64,000 bases of DNA. Source: Tipula vernalis. Lineage: Eukaryota > Arthropoda > Insecta > Diptera > Tipulidae. Position 1 is the first letter of the stretch. Each line of letters begins with the position of its first letter. The notes beneath the pieces are model-generated. The model was not told the DNA's origin. It saw only the letters and a program-made list of their open reading frames with translations, and did not search any database. The stretch lies in the NCBI GenBank assembly GCA_958295665.1, contig OY282558.1, positions 134,190,326 through 134,254,325 on the forward strand. Reading direction: 5' to 3'. This document shows positions 34,349-46,682 of the stretch, in pieces. Made by a program: the position numbers and the translations under genes.

Positions 34349-37300
34349 TTAATTAAATATTTTTAATCGGTTTTTAGGTACCATGCGTAAGGAATTTCCA
34401 ATTTTAATGGTAGAATTAACATCAGAGTTAATTGAAATAACTCTATATGGGCCCAGCCAAAATGGCGATAATTTTGATTTTCGAGTCTCATTTTTCAACC
34501 AAACGAGATCATCTATTTTAAAAACGGCTGAATTTGCGCGAACGTCGTAATTGATTTTCGATTTTTCCTTTGATTTTAAAATATTTTGTCGTGCGATTTC
34601 GTAGGAATTTTGCAACTGGAATCTAACATCGGAAACATAGTCATCGTAGTTATATTGTACATCAACTTGATTATAAATTGAATTTGGTATATTGGGTTTA
34701 CGTCCAAAGATTAGCTCAAATGGCATGTATCCAGTAGTGCAATGAGGGGTTGTATTGTATGTGAACATAGCATATGGAATCCATGAATCCCAATTACTTT
34801 TGTCTTTGTCAATCATCTTGTGAGATCTTTCAAGAGCTCCATTTGTCTCTGGGTGGTAGGCGGTAGTATTAAACTTTTTTATTTTAAATAATTTACAGAT
34901 TTTCTTAAAAATTTCACCCATAAAATTTGATCCTTGATCGGTCAAGATCGAAATCGGTGCTCCGTAAATGCAAATAAAGGAATGGACCATAGCTTTAGCT
35001 ATCGTTTCTGCTTCAGCATTTTCGATTGCAATCCCTAGAGAATATTTGGTTAGATCATCTTGAATCGTCAGTATGAATTTATTATTGGAAAAGTTAACTG
35101 GAAAAATCGGTCCTACAATGTCTAAAAATATTTTTTCAAATGGGACTTTAGACGTAGTAGTGATTTTCATCGGCATTTTTGTGAATCTCCGCTTATTTTT
35201 TTGACAAAACTAACAATTTTTTATAAAGTTTTTAATTATTAGATAGCATTTTATCAAAATAAAAATATGATTTTATTCGACGATAGGTGCGTGTAAAACC
35301 TTGATGACCCCCAAGAGGACATGTGTGAAATTCGTGTAAAATTTGATTAATTTCATTTTTATCAGTGACATGTTTAATAGTTGGCGTTATTTGTTCTAAA
35401 CGCGTTGGATTTGTTTCACTAATTATGGAATCATTGACACTGGATGGTATTGATGTATTTACAATATTATTTGTAGAATCAGGACTGAACAGAAAGTGGT
35501 GTGGGTTAGAGATTGGCGTATAAGAATCTATTACAGAATTATCAAGAAAATTATCAGAATTATTTGTAGTAGAAGGATTTTGGTTTTGTATCTTTGATTT
35601 AGATCGAGTAACTACATTCACCTGTGGTTTTGGGTCACTCGTATCATCTATTTTGATTCTACTAAGAGTGTCTGCATTTTTGTTTAATTTACCAGGCTTG
35701 TGAATTATAGAATACTCATACTCGGCTAATTTAAATTTCCATCGCATAAGACGAGATGATGGATTTTCATGTTTTTTATCCATATCAACGGTTTATGATC
35801 CGTTACAAGGGTAAACGTTTTCCCATAAATATACGGTCGAAATTGATCAACTGCAAATACGATGGCTAAAAGTTCTTTTTCGATGGTAGGATATTTATTT
35901 TTTTCAGTGGGGTTCAGAGTTCTACTTGCGTAAGCAATCGGCAGATCGGATTCTTCAACTTTTTGGGATAGTATGGCACCAAGGGCAACGTCAGATGCAT
36001 CGCATGCTATGATAAATTCTTTTTCAAAGTTGGGATATTGAAGGATCGGAGGATTCATAAGAGCAGATTTAAGTATACTAAAAGCCTCGTCACAAAACTC
36101 ATCCCAATGGAAAATTACATTTTTCTTTAGAAGTTCGGTTAGGGGCTTTGCAATCTCCGCGAAATTTTGAATAAATTTCCTATAATAACCTGATAGGCCA
36201 AGGAAGGATTTGATATCTTTAACATTTTGAGGAACTGGGAAATGATTGATAGCATGAATCTTTTTAGAATCAGGTTTTATACCTGATGACGTGATGACAT
36301 GGCCAAGATAGTTTAATTCTCGGCGGAGGAACTGGCATTTTGCTGCATTCAATTTAAGATTATTTTGCCGGAAACACTTAAAAAAGTCAATCAACTTTTC
36401 ATTATGGTCTTTTAAATTACGACCGTACACGACTATATCGTCTAAATAAACCAGACATTTTATACCAGTTAAACCACTTAAGACAGAGTTCATAAGCCTT
36501 TGGAATGTAGCTGGTGCTCTTTTTAATCCGAAAGGCATGCATGTGAAATGATAGTGGCCTCTGTCAGTGTTGAAAGCGGTTTTTTCTTTGTCAGGGGGAT
36601 TTAAAGGAACTTGGTGATAACCACTTTTTAAATCAATTGTACTGTGATATATAGAACGACCTAATTGATCCAAAATTTCCGCTATATTAGGAAGAGGGTA
36701 TACATCACTGATAGTAATATCATTAAGTCTGCGATAATCTACCACGACTCTCCATTTTTTTGTATTATCGGCAGACTTCTTCGGCACAACAAGAAGTGGA
36801 AAATTCCATAGGCTTTTGCTATTTTCTATTACCCCATCTTGTATCATCTCCTCAACTTGTGTATTTATTTCTTCTTTTGTTGTATAAGGCAAACGATACT
36901 GTTTGATGTAAGTAGGAGGACAATTGAAAGGAGTGCGAATGTGATGGTTGGCGGCGTTTGTAACCGATAATTTATCACCGTCTAAATGGAAAAGATCATT
37001 GAATGTTCTACAAATTTTAAGTATAGATTCTTGTTCTTCAGGATTTAGATGTTCAGTTGAGATATTAGATTCAAGTCTCTTGAGTCTTTCGTTAATTTGG
37101 TTGGACCACGAATTCTTGAGATAAAATAATTCATAATTTGAAAGAGGATCTATATTCAGACTAATGTTTTCATCTACTTCTACAGGTTTTTCATTAGTGT
37201 TCGCAATACTAACTACGGCTTTATTATTCTGTATTTTAATTATTGAATTTGCTATGAATACACCGGGTAAAACTTCTTTAGAAGAACATACCAATTCTGA

Positions 37301-38158
37301 ATTATTTGAAGAATTAACTGTGATTTGAACCATAGCTTCTGATCTAGGCGGAACAGTTGTTTTAGAAAACCTTGCACAAAGTGGTAAAAATATTGAACTT
37401 GAAGGAAAAGGTATTTCTAATGTTTGTTTAGAAAAGTCTAATTTACATTTATTATTGGTAAGAAAATCTTTGCCAATTATGCCTGAACACGGAATAGGAA
37501 ATTTTTGGGGAACTATCTGAAAGTTATGATTATTGATGGATGATGGAGACAATTTTATATTTCCATTACAGAGAGCTAACGTTTCAATTAGTTTTGAAGA
37601 AATCCCTTTGATGGTACACTTTAAGTCTATATCACAATTTGTTTCATATTTTATTACACCAACTTTTAAAATACTGATATCGGATCCAGTATCAATTAGG
37701 AATAGGGTCGTGTCAGGAATGATAATATCTAACGCAAGTTTAACAAACCGTTTACCAAGAAAATTATTTGTAATAAATATGTGATTTTCATTTTGATAAG
37801 TTAGGTTATGTGGATTAACAGGAAATTTTTCAGTTGATTCGAAAAATTTTGACTTATTATGATTTGGATAGATTTGCTGTTCTTCAGATTCGATTAAATT
37901 GTTTGAAACTTCTGACTGTAAAGACTTTGTTGAAGTATCAGAGTTATGATTGACAATAGAATCATGCAAATCATATACATTTGTTTGACAAGTTTCTAAA
38001 GTGTTCTCCGATTGTAAATATTCTGTAGGAGTAACAGAACCTCGTTCTAACACTGTGAGATTAGGAGAACTATGACAAGAGAAATCATCATTTTGTGAAA
38101 ATAAAATATTGAGATCATAAGAAACCGATTTATTTGTATTGTTTGATCGCGACCTCAT
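34349..38158 (-). pseudogene. pol: Pol polyprotein with at least three lesions
   Basis: The first open part (35,726-38,158, first ATG at 38,158; about 810 codons) holds protease (LFLIDTGSDISILK, catalytic Asp near residue 158), RT (WRVVVDYRRLNDITISDVYP, STIDLKSGYHQVPL, MPFGLKRAPATFQRLM, KCLVYLDDIVVYG) and the start of RNase H (IACDASDVALGAILSQ). A one-base frameshift near 35,780 moves RNase H (SSRLMRWKFKLAEYEYSI) and the zinc-binding region (HTCPLGGHQGFTRTYRR) into 35,232-35,783. A further frameshift near 35,226 and a TAG at about 35,210, inside the zinc CxxC, precede an open integrase core (34,349-35,176: FLDIVGP, LTDQGSNF, GALERSHK). The domains are well preserved, but no complete Pol can be made. 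Confidence 0.9.
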
Positions 38159-38160
38159 GT

Positions 38161-38421
38161 TCAAATTTGGGTTGAGCCCATTGGCGTTAAAAATGAACCA
38201 GACCGACGAATTTTTAAATTGGCAATGTTAGACTCAGGATCGAATTCTAATTTTATATTTGAAATGGATTTCACTTTAATTAAATCCGCGTCGGTAATTG
38301 AATTAAATTGTTTTTGTAATTTTTGCTGTGATGCAAGTTCTTGAATTGGAAATTTCTTATTCGGTACACCTCGATTAGGCATGAATATTATCTTATGATA
38401 TACTAATTCACTTACATTCAA
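38161..38421 (-). CDS. Short ORF upstream of pol, unrecognised
   Basis: 86 codons, ending three bases before the first ATG of pol and lying in a different frame. Charged, without cysteine motif or known domain. It could be the last remnant of gag or a pol N-terminal extension reached by frameshifting. The position suggests gag; the sequence does not prove it. Confidence 0.4.
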   Translation of the reverse strand: MNVSELVYHKIIFMPNRGVPNKKFPIQELASQQKLQKQFNSITDADLIKVKSISNIKLEFDPESNIANLKIRRSGSFLTPMGSTQI

Positions 38422-39469
38422 TTTAATTTTTATGACTTAAATGGATTAAACACTGAATAATTTAATTAATTAACACAAAAATTTAACAAATCAGCCAACT
38501 AATTTTATATTTAAATAATCACTTACCATAAATATTTACTTTTATTTATCCAAAAGGCTTACAATACTATGACTATGACGCCTTGCCATAATTGATGATA
38601 TACGAGTAGGAACAATTTGTGTTGTGATGTTGAATTTTATCTAACTATGACAATGGTCCTTTCAGCTTAAAGAAGATGAAGATGTAAATGGTGTAATTAT
38701 GCGATACAAAATTGCCTTCTTCCTTATATATTTTTTTTTTTTTTTTATTGATGATAAATGATAAATTTATGTGGATGATTTCGATAAGTGGATCTTACCT
38801 TACAGTATATAATTTCCGTACACAAAATGATTTGCAGGCCGATGATTGTTTTTATAAGTTTGATGATGATTTTATTGCTTTATGATTATAATACAGCTCC
38901 GGTAAAACATTTGGTTTGTTTATGGTGATGATGAAATATATTTTGGATACTATCGATGATTATATAGAGTTTATACTGTACTCAAATTATGATTTTTATA
39001 ATTTTTATTGCTTTCTCATGATGACGATATGCAGCTACGGTAACTCACTTTTTATAATATGTATGTATGCATTTTGAACCTTCAAATGTTGATGTTTAGC
39101 AGAAGTTTGTATGCATCTCGAAAAATAATTGTGGTAAAGATATTAAATGCTTGCGGTTTATTGATGAATATTGTGATACCATAAGTCGTTCTCGTTTGTA
39201 CTTAAAAATTGGTAATTCGACGATTTAAAAAAAATGCTGAACGCTTCTAAATTTTGCGATGAATCGTCGATTACAGTGTTTATATTCAAAGAACGAACAG
39301 GTTCATAACTGATGAAGCTCGAGAAAATATAAAAACGAGTATTATTATATACATATGTATATATATTTTTTTGTTTTTTATTTGATAACAACTAATAAAT
39401 TATGATAAAATGTCCAAAATTATTAAATTCACTTGTACAAAATATTTTAATATTTTCGATAGCATATAC
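38422..39469 (-). other. Leader region where gag would be expected
   Basis: About 1 kb, rich in TGATGATGAT-like stretches on the plus strand, with no frame longer than about 77 codons and no capsid or zinc-knuckle motif. It is either a non-coding leader of an element lacking gag or completely decayed gag; good preservation of pol argues against simple decay. Confidence 0.5.
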
Positions 39470-39487
39470 CGAAACCCGCTGTCACCA
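39470..39487 (-). other. Primer-binding site
   Basis: The minus strand reads TGGTGACAGCGGGTTTCG, four bases inside the 5' LTR. TGG start and position fit. The tRNA it would pair with was not identified. Confidence 0.6.
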
Positions 39488-39491
39488 AATT

Positions 39492-39843
39492 TGTAATGAA
39501 CATTATTTATAATTCTTTAGGACAATATTATTTTCAAAACTATAGTGTTATCCACATATTTATTTTTATTTATTTATAAATTTATTATTTTAGTGATTTT
39601 TTCACAACTGCATTTTAAAAAAAAAATGCCTTTACAATTTTTATTATTTATATTTTATGAACCTGTCCGCTTGAAGTTTCGAGCAAAAAGGGGCGAGTTT
39701 TTATCTTTCTTAAAATTATTTTGATTTTCCGATTATTAATTAATTTAATATCTCGGCTTGGAAGGGAGAACAAGTTCATGAAATATACAAAAATTATGTA
39801 TGTGTATTAATATTAATATTTAAAATAAAGGGTATTCATTACA
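39492..39843 (-). repeat. 5' LTR
   Basis: 352-bp partner of 33,700-34,027. Ends in TTCATTACA followed by the AGCT duplication. Confidence 0.93.
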
Positions 39844-39847
39844 AGCT

Positions 39848-40620
39848 CACTGGAAACAATCATTCTGAATTTATCTTAATAATCCGTTACAAAAAGCAAC
39901 GAAATTTCTGAATAAATTGTTTAAATAGTTTGGATCAGTGAAAGCTCTTAAAGCTAAAAGCCCTTGAAACTTTTTGCAAATACTTATTTTTTGCAAATAA
40001 AACATTGTAACAAAAACGTAAAATTATTAAAAGACTCAAAAATGTCTAAACCTAACATTAACCCAAATACATAGTATAAAATAATTATCTAGCTCATTGA
40101 ATACAAATATTCGAAATTTGTCCAAAAATACCACCTTCCTTTGTAATATCAAATTTTAGAGTTAAATTGTTTGGTTTGGAAACCTCTCAAAACTAGAAGC
40201 TTTTGATGATTGATGATTAACTTTGAGAACCAATATTCTAAATTTTAGCCAAGATTCCGTCACCCATTGTGAAATCATATTTCTGAGTAAAATGGTTTGG
40301 TTGAAAAAGCTTTGATAATTGAAAGCTTATAAAATTAAAAGTTCTTGATTTTTTGCAAATACATGAAACATTTTAGCAAAAGCCTAAAAGTATGAGAAGA
40401 AGGCTTATTATCAAACTTAAATCTAAATGACAATTTTTGCAATTACATATTTTAGGCTTATACGATTTTTTAACAAAACTTATGGATAATTCGATATTTG
40501 AGAATTTTCAAGAATATTCAAGATACTTTAAAAATTCGAAATTCTTGATATTTTTCAAATTATATTTTAAATTCGTGATTTTTTATCGATATATGTATTT
40601 AGAAATCGTCAGAACATTGA
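39848..40620. repeat. Diverged tandem array, right part
   Basis: Continues the repeat family of 33,090-33,695, with ATACCACCTTCCTTTG, TGGTTTGG, GAAAGCTC and TTTTTGCAAATAC blocks at about 39,880, 40,100 and 40,240. It runs up to the duplication preceding the next LTR element at 40,624. No gene. Confidence 0.55.
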
Positions 40621-40623
40621 GTT

Positions 40624-40866
40624 TGTTACGGCTGTATTAATCGAGGAAATTGTTTTAGACGATTTGCGTAACGATGTACAATGTACAACGATATAAACAA
40701 ACAAAATAGCAACAACAACCACCACAAATATTTTTAAATGTTTATCGTTTTATATGCTGTATCCAAGATCGGTCAATGACCTTAAATTTTGTGATTTAAA
40801 AAAAAAATCGTTTATGATTTATTAATTTATTAGTAAATAGATACACTAAACGGAGTTGCTTTATGT
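40624..40866 (+). repeat. Truncated 5' LTR
   Basis: Matches the start of the LTR at 46,683 up to CGGAGTTGCTTTATGT, then diverges. About 1,470 bp of LTR plus primer site are missing, presumably through one deletion that joined LTR to leader. Confidence 0.9.
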
Positions 40867-41537
40867 GACAACAACAATGATTGATGTTGCCTTGAGATAT
40901 TGCGAAGGTTGAATCTGCAGTACACCCGTACGATGTCTCATGGGGATGCTCATTAGGACAACCTAGCCAATGCTAACCCTTATCTTATTATTATTAATTT
41001 TGTTACTATGAATCACACGACAACTTCAGAAGCATTTGGTGGTCATCCGTACAAACTCATCATCACCAAGTTTATACTTATATAAATAATTTTCTTATTA
41101 ATTTTTTTTTATAATTAATTTCAAATTTAATTGTTTAATTCAAGTTTGATAAATTTATAATAATTATCGTTGCACTATACTTATTTGGATTATTTTTTTT
41201 TTGGTGATAATATTAGTTTATAAATTATTTTTGTTGGAATAGTTGTAGTCAAATTCGAATAGATTTGAATTTTTCTTTATTATTTTTCGTTGAACAACTA
41301 CCTATTTGGGATTTGGTCTAATTTAGGAACTATTGAATTTGATTTGTGAATCGTTGTCTCTAAATCATAATTGTTATAGATATTAGGTATTATTAGTACG
41401 AATAGCATAACTGAATAAGTACATATTTTAGATTTACTTATTTGGAAATTTCTAGTTTTTTATTTACAAATTTTTCCCATTTCACCGGGGTATTTTTTTT
41501 TATTTCACTTTAATTTTATTTCAATATATTATTCGCA
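40867..41537 (+). other. Remaining 5' leader
   Basis: Non-coding, AT-rich sequence between the truncated LTR and gag. Shorter than the 1.3-kb leader of the related element, fitting a deletion at its 5' edge. Confidence 0.55.
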
Positions 41538-43322
41538 ATGGATCCAATTGTCTATTTAAGTAAATTAACCCAACCAGAAAAATAAGTTGAATTTACTGTT
41601 CGGGGATTGTCACTGCAAGCTACCGATTCTAGTGATATTTTATTGAACTCCTTAAAAGCCGAAAGTCTGGATGCAAAATTAATGCCTCACTATTCACATG
41701 TTAAGGTTAATCCAGAACTAGAAATTCGGTTATGTATCGCTAAATATGAAGAGCTTTCACAGGCTACTAAGGAGCAAGGTGTAACTCCGTCCATTGAATT
41801 TGTGGTGTTAGCTTTGGCCAAAATTATCCACTACAAGAATCGTACCAAAAGATTAATAAATACTTTCGGCGATATTCCCAATCTAGCCAATGTATATAGC
41901 AATATGCGCAGAACATTTAATTGGCTGTGGAAATTATGGCAAGACCAAAACACAAACTTGGCGCAAGGAGCACAAGCCAAAACACCCTCGATTGCAACAA
42001 ACATGACTTCTAGTCCAAGAATTATTCCTGAAAATAAAAGTCAGACGGATCATTCTAGAAGCCAAGGTAATAGTCTCGATGCAGAATCTCGTGTACTAAT
42101 CAACGATGGAAAAGAGTTGAAGAATTCTGTAGCAGATTTCTTCAATAGAATAGACAGAAATCGTGTAAACAAGGAACAGGGTAACTTAGTAGATTTTACT
42201 ATTAGAAATTACGACCAAGAGCAACCGTTAAGAGATCATATTGCAGTAAACAGGAATAACCTAGAAGAACGAGTATATAGACAACCCAACGATTTACGAC
42301 CAGTAGTGCCACAATTGCGAATTGACAGCTATAAAATAAAGCAAAGGTGGAATCTATCTTTCGATGGAACAGAGAGCAGTAATGTTCACGACTTTACCTA
42401 TCGCATAGAGCAAATGGCGAAAGACGATGGTTTTCCGGAAAATGCATTAGCGAAAATACTCCATCTGTTTTTATCCAAAAAAGCCGAGGATTGGTACTGG
42501 ATATATAAATTAGACAACCCAGACGCGACATGGCCAAGGATGAAAGCTGCAATGATGTCCTACTTTAGTAGTTTTGACTGTGAGGAAGAAATCCGAGAAC
42601 AAATCCTTCGCAGACACCAGAGTCAAAAAGAATCATTCTCAGATTTTGCATTAAATATCCAGAAACTTAACGCTAGGCTTCAACATCGTTTAACAGAGAG
42701 AGAGATTATTTTCCGACTTTGTCAAAACATGGTGCCAGCATTAAAAAATGTAACATTACCCGCTCAACATTTAATAAGGACGGTAGAGGAACTGAGAGTG
42801 TTGTGCCAACGTTACGAACGAATGTGGGACCAAACAGGTTACGATCCAAGACGATTTACTGACACTCCTTATCGTCGGCGTCAGATTAATGAGTTATGTA
42901 ATGAACTGCAGCATACAAATATTTCACCAAGATACGAGAGCCAACCAAACAGATTGCGGTACACCGACAAAGTGGACGACCATTCGCCAAGCTACACACT
43001 ACCTCATACTCAATGCATAGAAGTCATCCAGCAGAGAAATAATCGGCCGAGAGGGCCAAATGAACAATCAGGACTGTTAGTTTGCTGGAACTGCAAGGAC
43101 ATGGGACACAGATACCAGGACTGTAAAAAAGATTTTAGTCACGTATTTTGTTTTGGATGCGGAGCAGCAGACGTTCGTAAGCCAAACTGCGCGAACTGTT
43201 TGAGATTTCCATCGGAAAACATTCGCCCGAGTGTAAATGTGTCGAGGGTAAACCACTCGAAAAGAAACGTGAGTCCTCAGTTAAGTCAACGGGAACCGAT
43301 GAATCCGCGAAAATTGGATTAG
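41538..43322 (+). pseudogene. gag: Gag with an early stop codon
   Basis: ATG at 41,538 gives MDPIVYLSKLTQPEK, then TAA at 41,583-41,585; the frame then stays open for 579 codons to TAG at 43,320-43,322. The position of TAA corresponds to a sense codon in the related gag at 19.4-21.3 kb. The C-terminal region has a CCHC knuckle (CWNCKDMGHRYQDC) and the second cysteine cluster (CFGCGAADVRKPNCANC), spaced as in its relative. A downstream ATG could restart translation, but the N-terminus would be lost. Confidence 0.9.
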
Positions 43323-46300
43323 ATCCATTCATAATTACACCTCCAATAAATTCTATAGACCAAAATAAACCTAAACAAAATGTAAATATTAAGCACAAAT
43401 TTCTGAATAAAAAACATGTTCGAACAATAAATTATTTTAAACAAAAACGTCATTTCATTAAACGCTGCATCTCCTCTATAAATAATAACTGTTATAAAGA
43501 CGATCCACGGCCTTACGCTCAAATTATAATTGCCTCCAGAACGATACACGCATTATTAGATAGCGGTGCAAGTGTAAGTGTTTTAGGAAAAGATTCCCTA
43601 GAGTTTCTGTCAGACATCGGTATTAAACATAATCGGTTAAATTCCTACATTAAAACAGCAGACGGAACTAGTAACAAGATCGAGGGATACGTTTGGCTAG
43701 CGGTTACATTTGGCGGAAAAACAAAAAACATCAAATTTTGTATAGTACCGAGTCTACAATCATTCATATATTTGGGTATTGATTTCTGGGTGAAGTTTAA
43801 TATTTTTCCGAAAATGGCGATAAACGAAATTGATGGCTTAAACTCACAAGACGATAACGCACACAAATTGAACGAAAGTGATCAAGCCGAATTAAATCGC
43901 ATTATTGAGCTAATTCCATCATTCACCAAAGAGGGGCTGGGGAAAACAAATTTACACGAGCACGAGATCGTAATTCAAAAAGACGTGAAACCGATTAAGC
44001 AACGGTATTATCCAATTTCACCAGCCGTGCAAAAAGTCTTGTATGAAGAAATCGCCTAGGCTCAGCCTAGGAGTCATCGAAATCAGTAAAAGTGCATGGA
44101 ACTCACCAGTAACCATTGTACGTAAACCGAACGGAAAGACGAGACTTTGTTTAGACGCATGGAAACTGAATACTGTCACTGAAAAGGACGCGTATCCCCT
44201 TCCTCTAATAGACGGACTTCTTGGTAGACTAACAGAAACGAAATACATTACTGGTTTGGACTTAAAAGACGCCTTTTGGCAAATACCACTGACGGAATCA
44301 TCACGAGACAAAACAGCTTTTACTGTACCAGGGCGACCGCTCTACCAGTTTAAAGTGATGCCGTTTGGGCTGTGCAATGCAGCCCAGTCAATGTGTCGGT
44401 TGATGCATCAGGTAATACCACACGAGCTCCACGACAGAGTATTCGTTTATTTGGACGACTTGCTGATCATCACCGCCACATTGAAGGATCACTTTGAGCT
44501 GCTAGAGTTGGTTGCAGACCTCTTACGGACGGCGGGACTGACCATTAACATCGACAAAAGTAAATTCGTAATGAGGGAGATACGCTACTTGGGATATCTG
44601 GTGGGCGACATGGGACTTAGGGCTGATCCGCAGAAAATTGAAGCAGTGACAAATCTACCAGCTCCAGAGAACGTAAAGCAGACCAGACGTCTTCTCGGTA
44701 TGGCAGGGTGGTACCGAAGGTTTATTATGAATTTTTCAACCGTAACCACACCAATCACTGATTGTTTGAAAAAAGGTAAATTTGTTTGGACTGAAAAAGC
44801 AGATGAAGCGTTCCAAAAATTAAAACGATTGTTAACGTCTGCTCCTGTTTTGGTAAACCCGGATTATGCTAAACCGTTTTGGATTCGATGTGACGCTAGC
44901 ACGGAGGGTGTAGGTGCTGTACTTTACCAACACGACAACGAAGAAAATGAGTGACCTATAGCTTTTATGTCACAAAAGCTAAATAAAGCACAGCGAAATT
45001 ACTCCGTTACGGAGCTCGAGTGTCTAGCGGCGATCTTAGCCGTCAACAAATTTCGACCTTACGTAGAGGGCCACGAATTTACGGTAATTACCGACCATGC
45101 GAGTCTGAAATGGCTTATGGGGCAGAGGGAACTTAACGGACGATTGGCACGTTGGAGTTTGAAACTCCAGGGTTATAATTTTACAATTAAACATCAAAAA
45201 GGCAGTGAGAATGTTGTTCCAGATATGCTTTCTAGAATATTTTGTGACACGAAAGAAGAGCACTTAGCCAGCATTATTAAATTATCAGCGCAGATTGATT
45301 TGCAGCCTGAGGCACTTTCGGAAAAGGAATATGTGGAATTTCGTACAAAAATAGAAAAAGAGCCAATGAAATTTCCCGCTTTTAGAATAGACAAGGAGAC
45401 GGTTTATATCAGACTCGAGCCCAAAAAAACGCAGCAGCTAACCGATATACCGACTTGGAAACTATGGGTACCTTCCAAGATGCAAGAAAACCTTATTAAA
45501 AAGGAACACGATGATCCGTTATCATCTCATGGAGGAGTGGCGAAGACTTTAGAAAAACTACGCAGGTTTTATTTCTGGCCCAGTATGGCAAAACACGTAA
45601 AAGATTATGTAGCGCGATGTGAAATATGTAAGACTACAAAAGCTCCTAACCATACGATGAAACCACCGCTAGGCAAAATGTTTCAGATCGACAGACCATG
45701 GCAAAGAGTGTATGTGGATTTATTGGGGCCCTACCCGCGTTCAAGTCAAGGGAATACAATGATTCTGATTGTGTTAGATCATTTCACCAAATTCGTAGTT
45801 CTAAAACCACTGAGCAGAGGTACATCACAGCAAATAGTAAGCTTCCTGAAGAATGATATTTTTTGTGTTTTTGGGGTACCGCAAACAATACATTCTGATA
45901 ATGGTCCGCAGTTTAAGAGCTCCGAATATAAACAGCTGTTACAAGAGTATGGTGTCGTGGACTCGAAAACCGCAGTGTATTCACCACAGTCCAATTTGTC
46001 GGAAAGGGTTAATAGGTCAATATTGGTAGCAATAAGGTCGTACATCCGCGATAAACATACGCATTGGGACAAAACCTTGCACGAGATAGGATCGGCGTTG
46101 AGAAACGGAGTGCACGAAACGGTAAAAAATTCGCCACACTTCCTATTGTTCGGGTACCATAGGATAAATCATGGATCAGATTATAAGATATTAAAAGATC
46201 TTGGGGAAATATCCGAGGGTGAAATAATATTACCATTGCCGGCAAGACTCTCACTAATCCACGACCAAGTTAAAAGGGATATAGAAAATGCGTATAATAA

Positions 46301-46532
46301 GAGCTGTAACAGATACAATTTAAGATCTAAGAATAAATCATTCGATGTTGGCCAAACAGTGTACACCAGAACTCATCCACAAAGCGATGCAGTTAAGAAG
46401 TTTTGTGCAACATTTGCTCCTCAATTTGTGAAAGGTAAAATTAAAGAAAAGATCGGTAATGTGAACTATAATATAGAAGACACAAATGGCCAAATACTGG
46501 GAGTGTTCCACGGGAAAGATATTCAAACTTGA
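43319..46532 (+). pseudogene. pol: Pol polyprotein with one frameshift and one stop
   Basis: Pol begins in the -1 frame at the gag end (LDPFIITPP). Protease: LLDSGASVSVLGK near 43,555. The frame ends at TAG near 44,056 after YEEIA; the next part lies in another frame from about 44,060, consistent with a 2-base deletion next to a duplicated GCCTAGG. RT follows (LDLKDAFWQIP, MPFGLCNAAQSM, YLDD near 44,451). CGA has become TGA at 44,952-44,954 just after the first RNase H block (RCDASTEGVGAVLYQ). The last 521 codons (44,967-46,532) are open: RNase H end, zinc-binding SSHGGVAKTLEKLRRFYFWP and CEICKTTK, and DDE core (VDLLGP, HSDNGPQF, SERVNRS). Confidence 0.92.
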
Positions 46533-46682
46533 CGTAAAACCTATGTATAGTTCAGTATAGTTTAGTGCAGTTTACTTGAATTTAAATTTTTATATTTGTT
46601 ATTTTTTTTGTACCCATATACCAGCCAGTTGTTTTCAGCTTCTAACAGATTCTACTTTTCAAGTGAACTTTAGAACCTGTCC

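Larger units (their letters stand above)
33696..39847 (-). mobile_element. Gypsy-class LTR element with complete ends, no recognisable gag
   Basis: LTRs at 33,700-34,027 (328 bp) and 39,492-39,843 (352 bp), both TGTAATGAAC...TTCATTACA, flanked by the 4-bp duplication AGCT (33,696-33,699 and 39,844-39,847). A polypurine tract (34,028-34,038) and a primer site (39,470-39,487) sit where expected on the minus strand. LTRs differ by a 24-bp indel and several substitutions, so this insertion is older than the one at 14-24 kb. Pol is recognisable in full but has at least three lesions. The roughly 1 kb where gag should be has no open frame. Confidence 0.93.
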
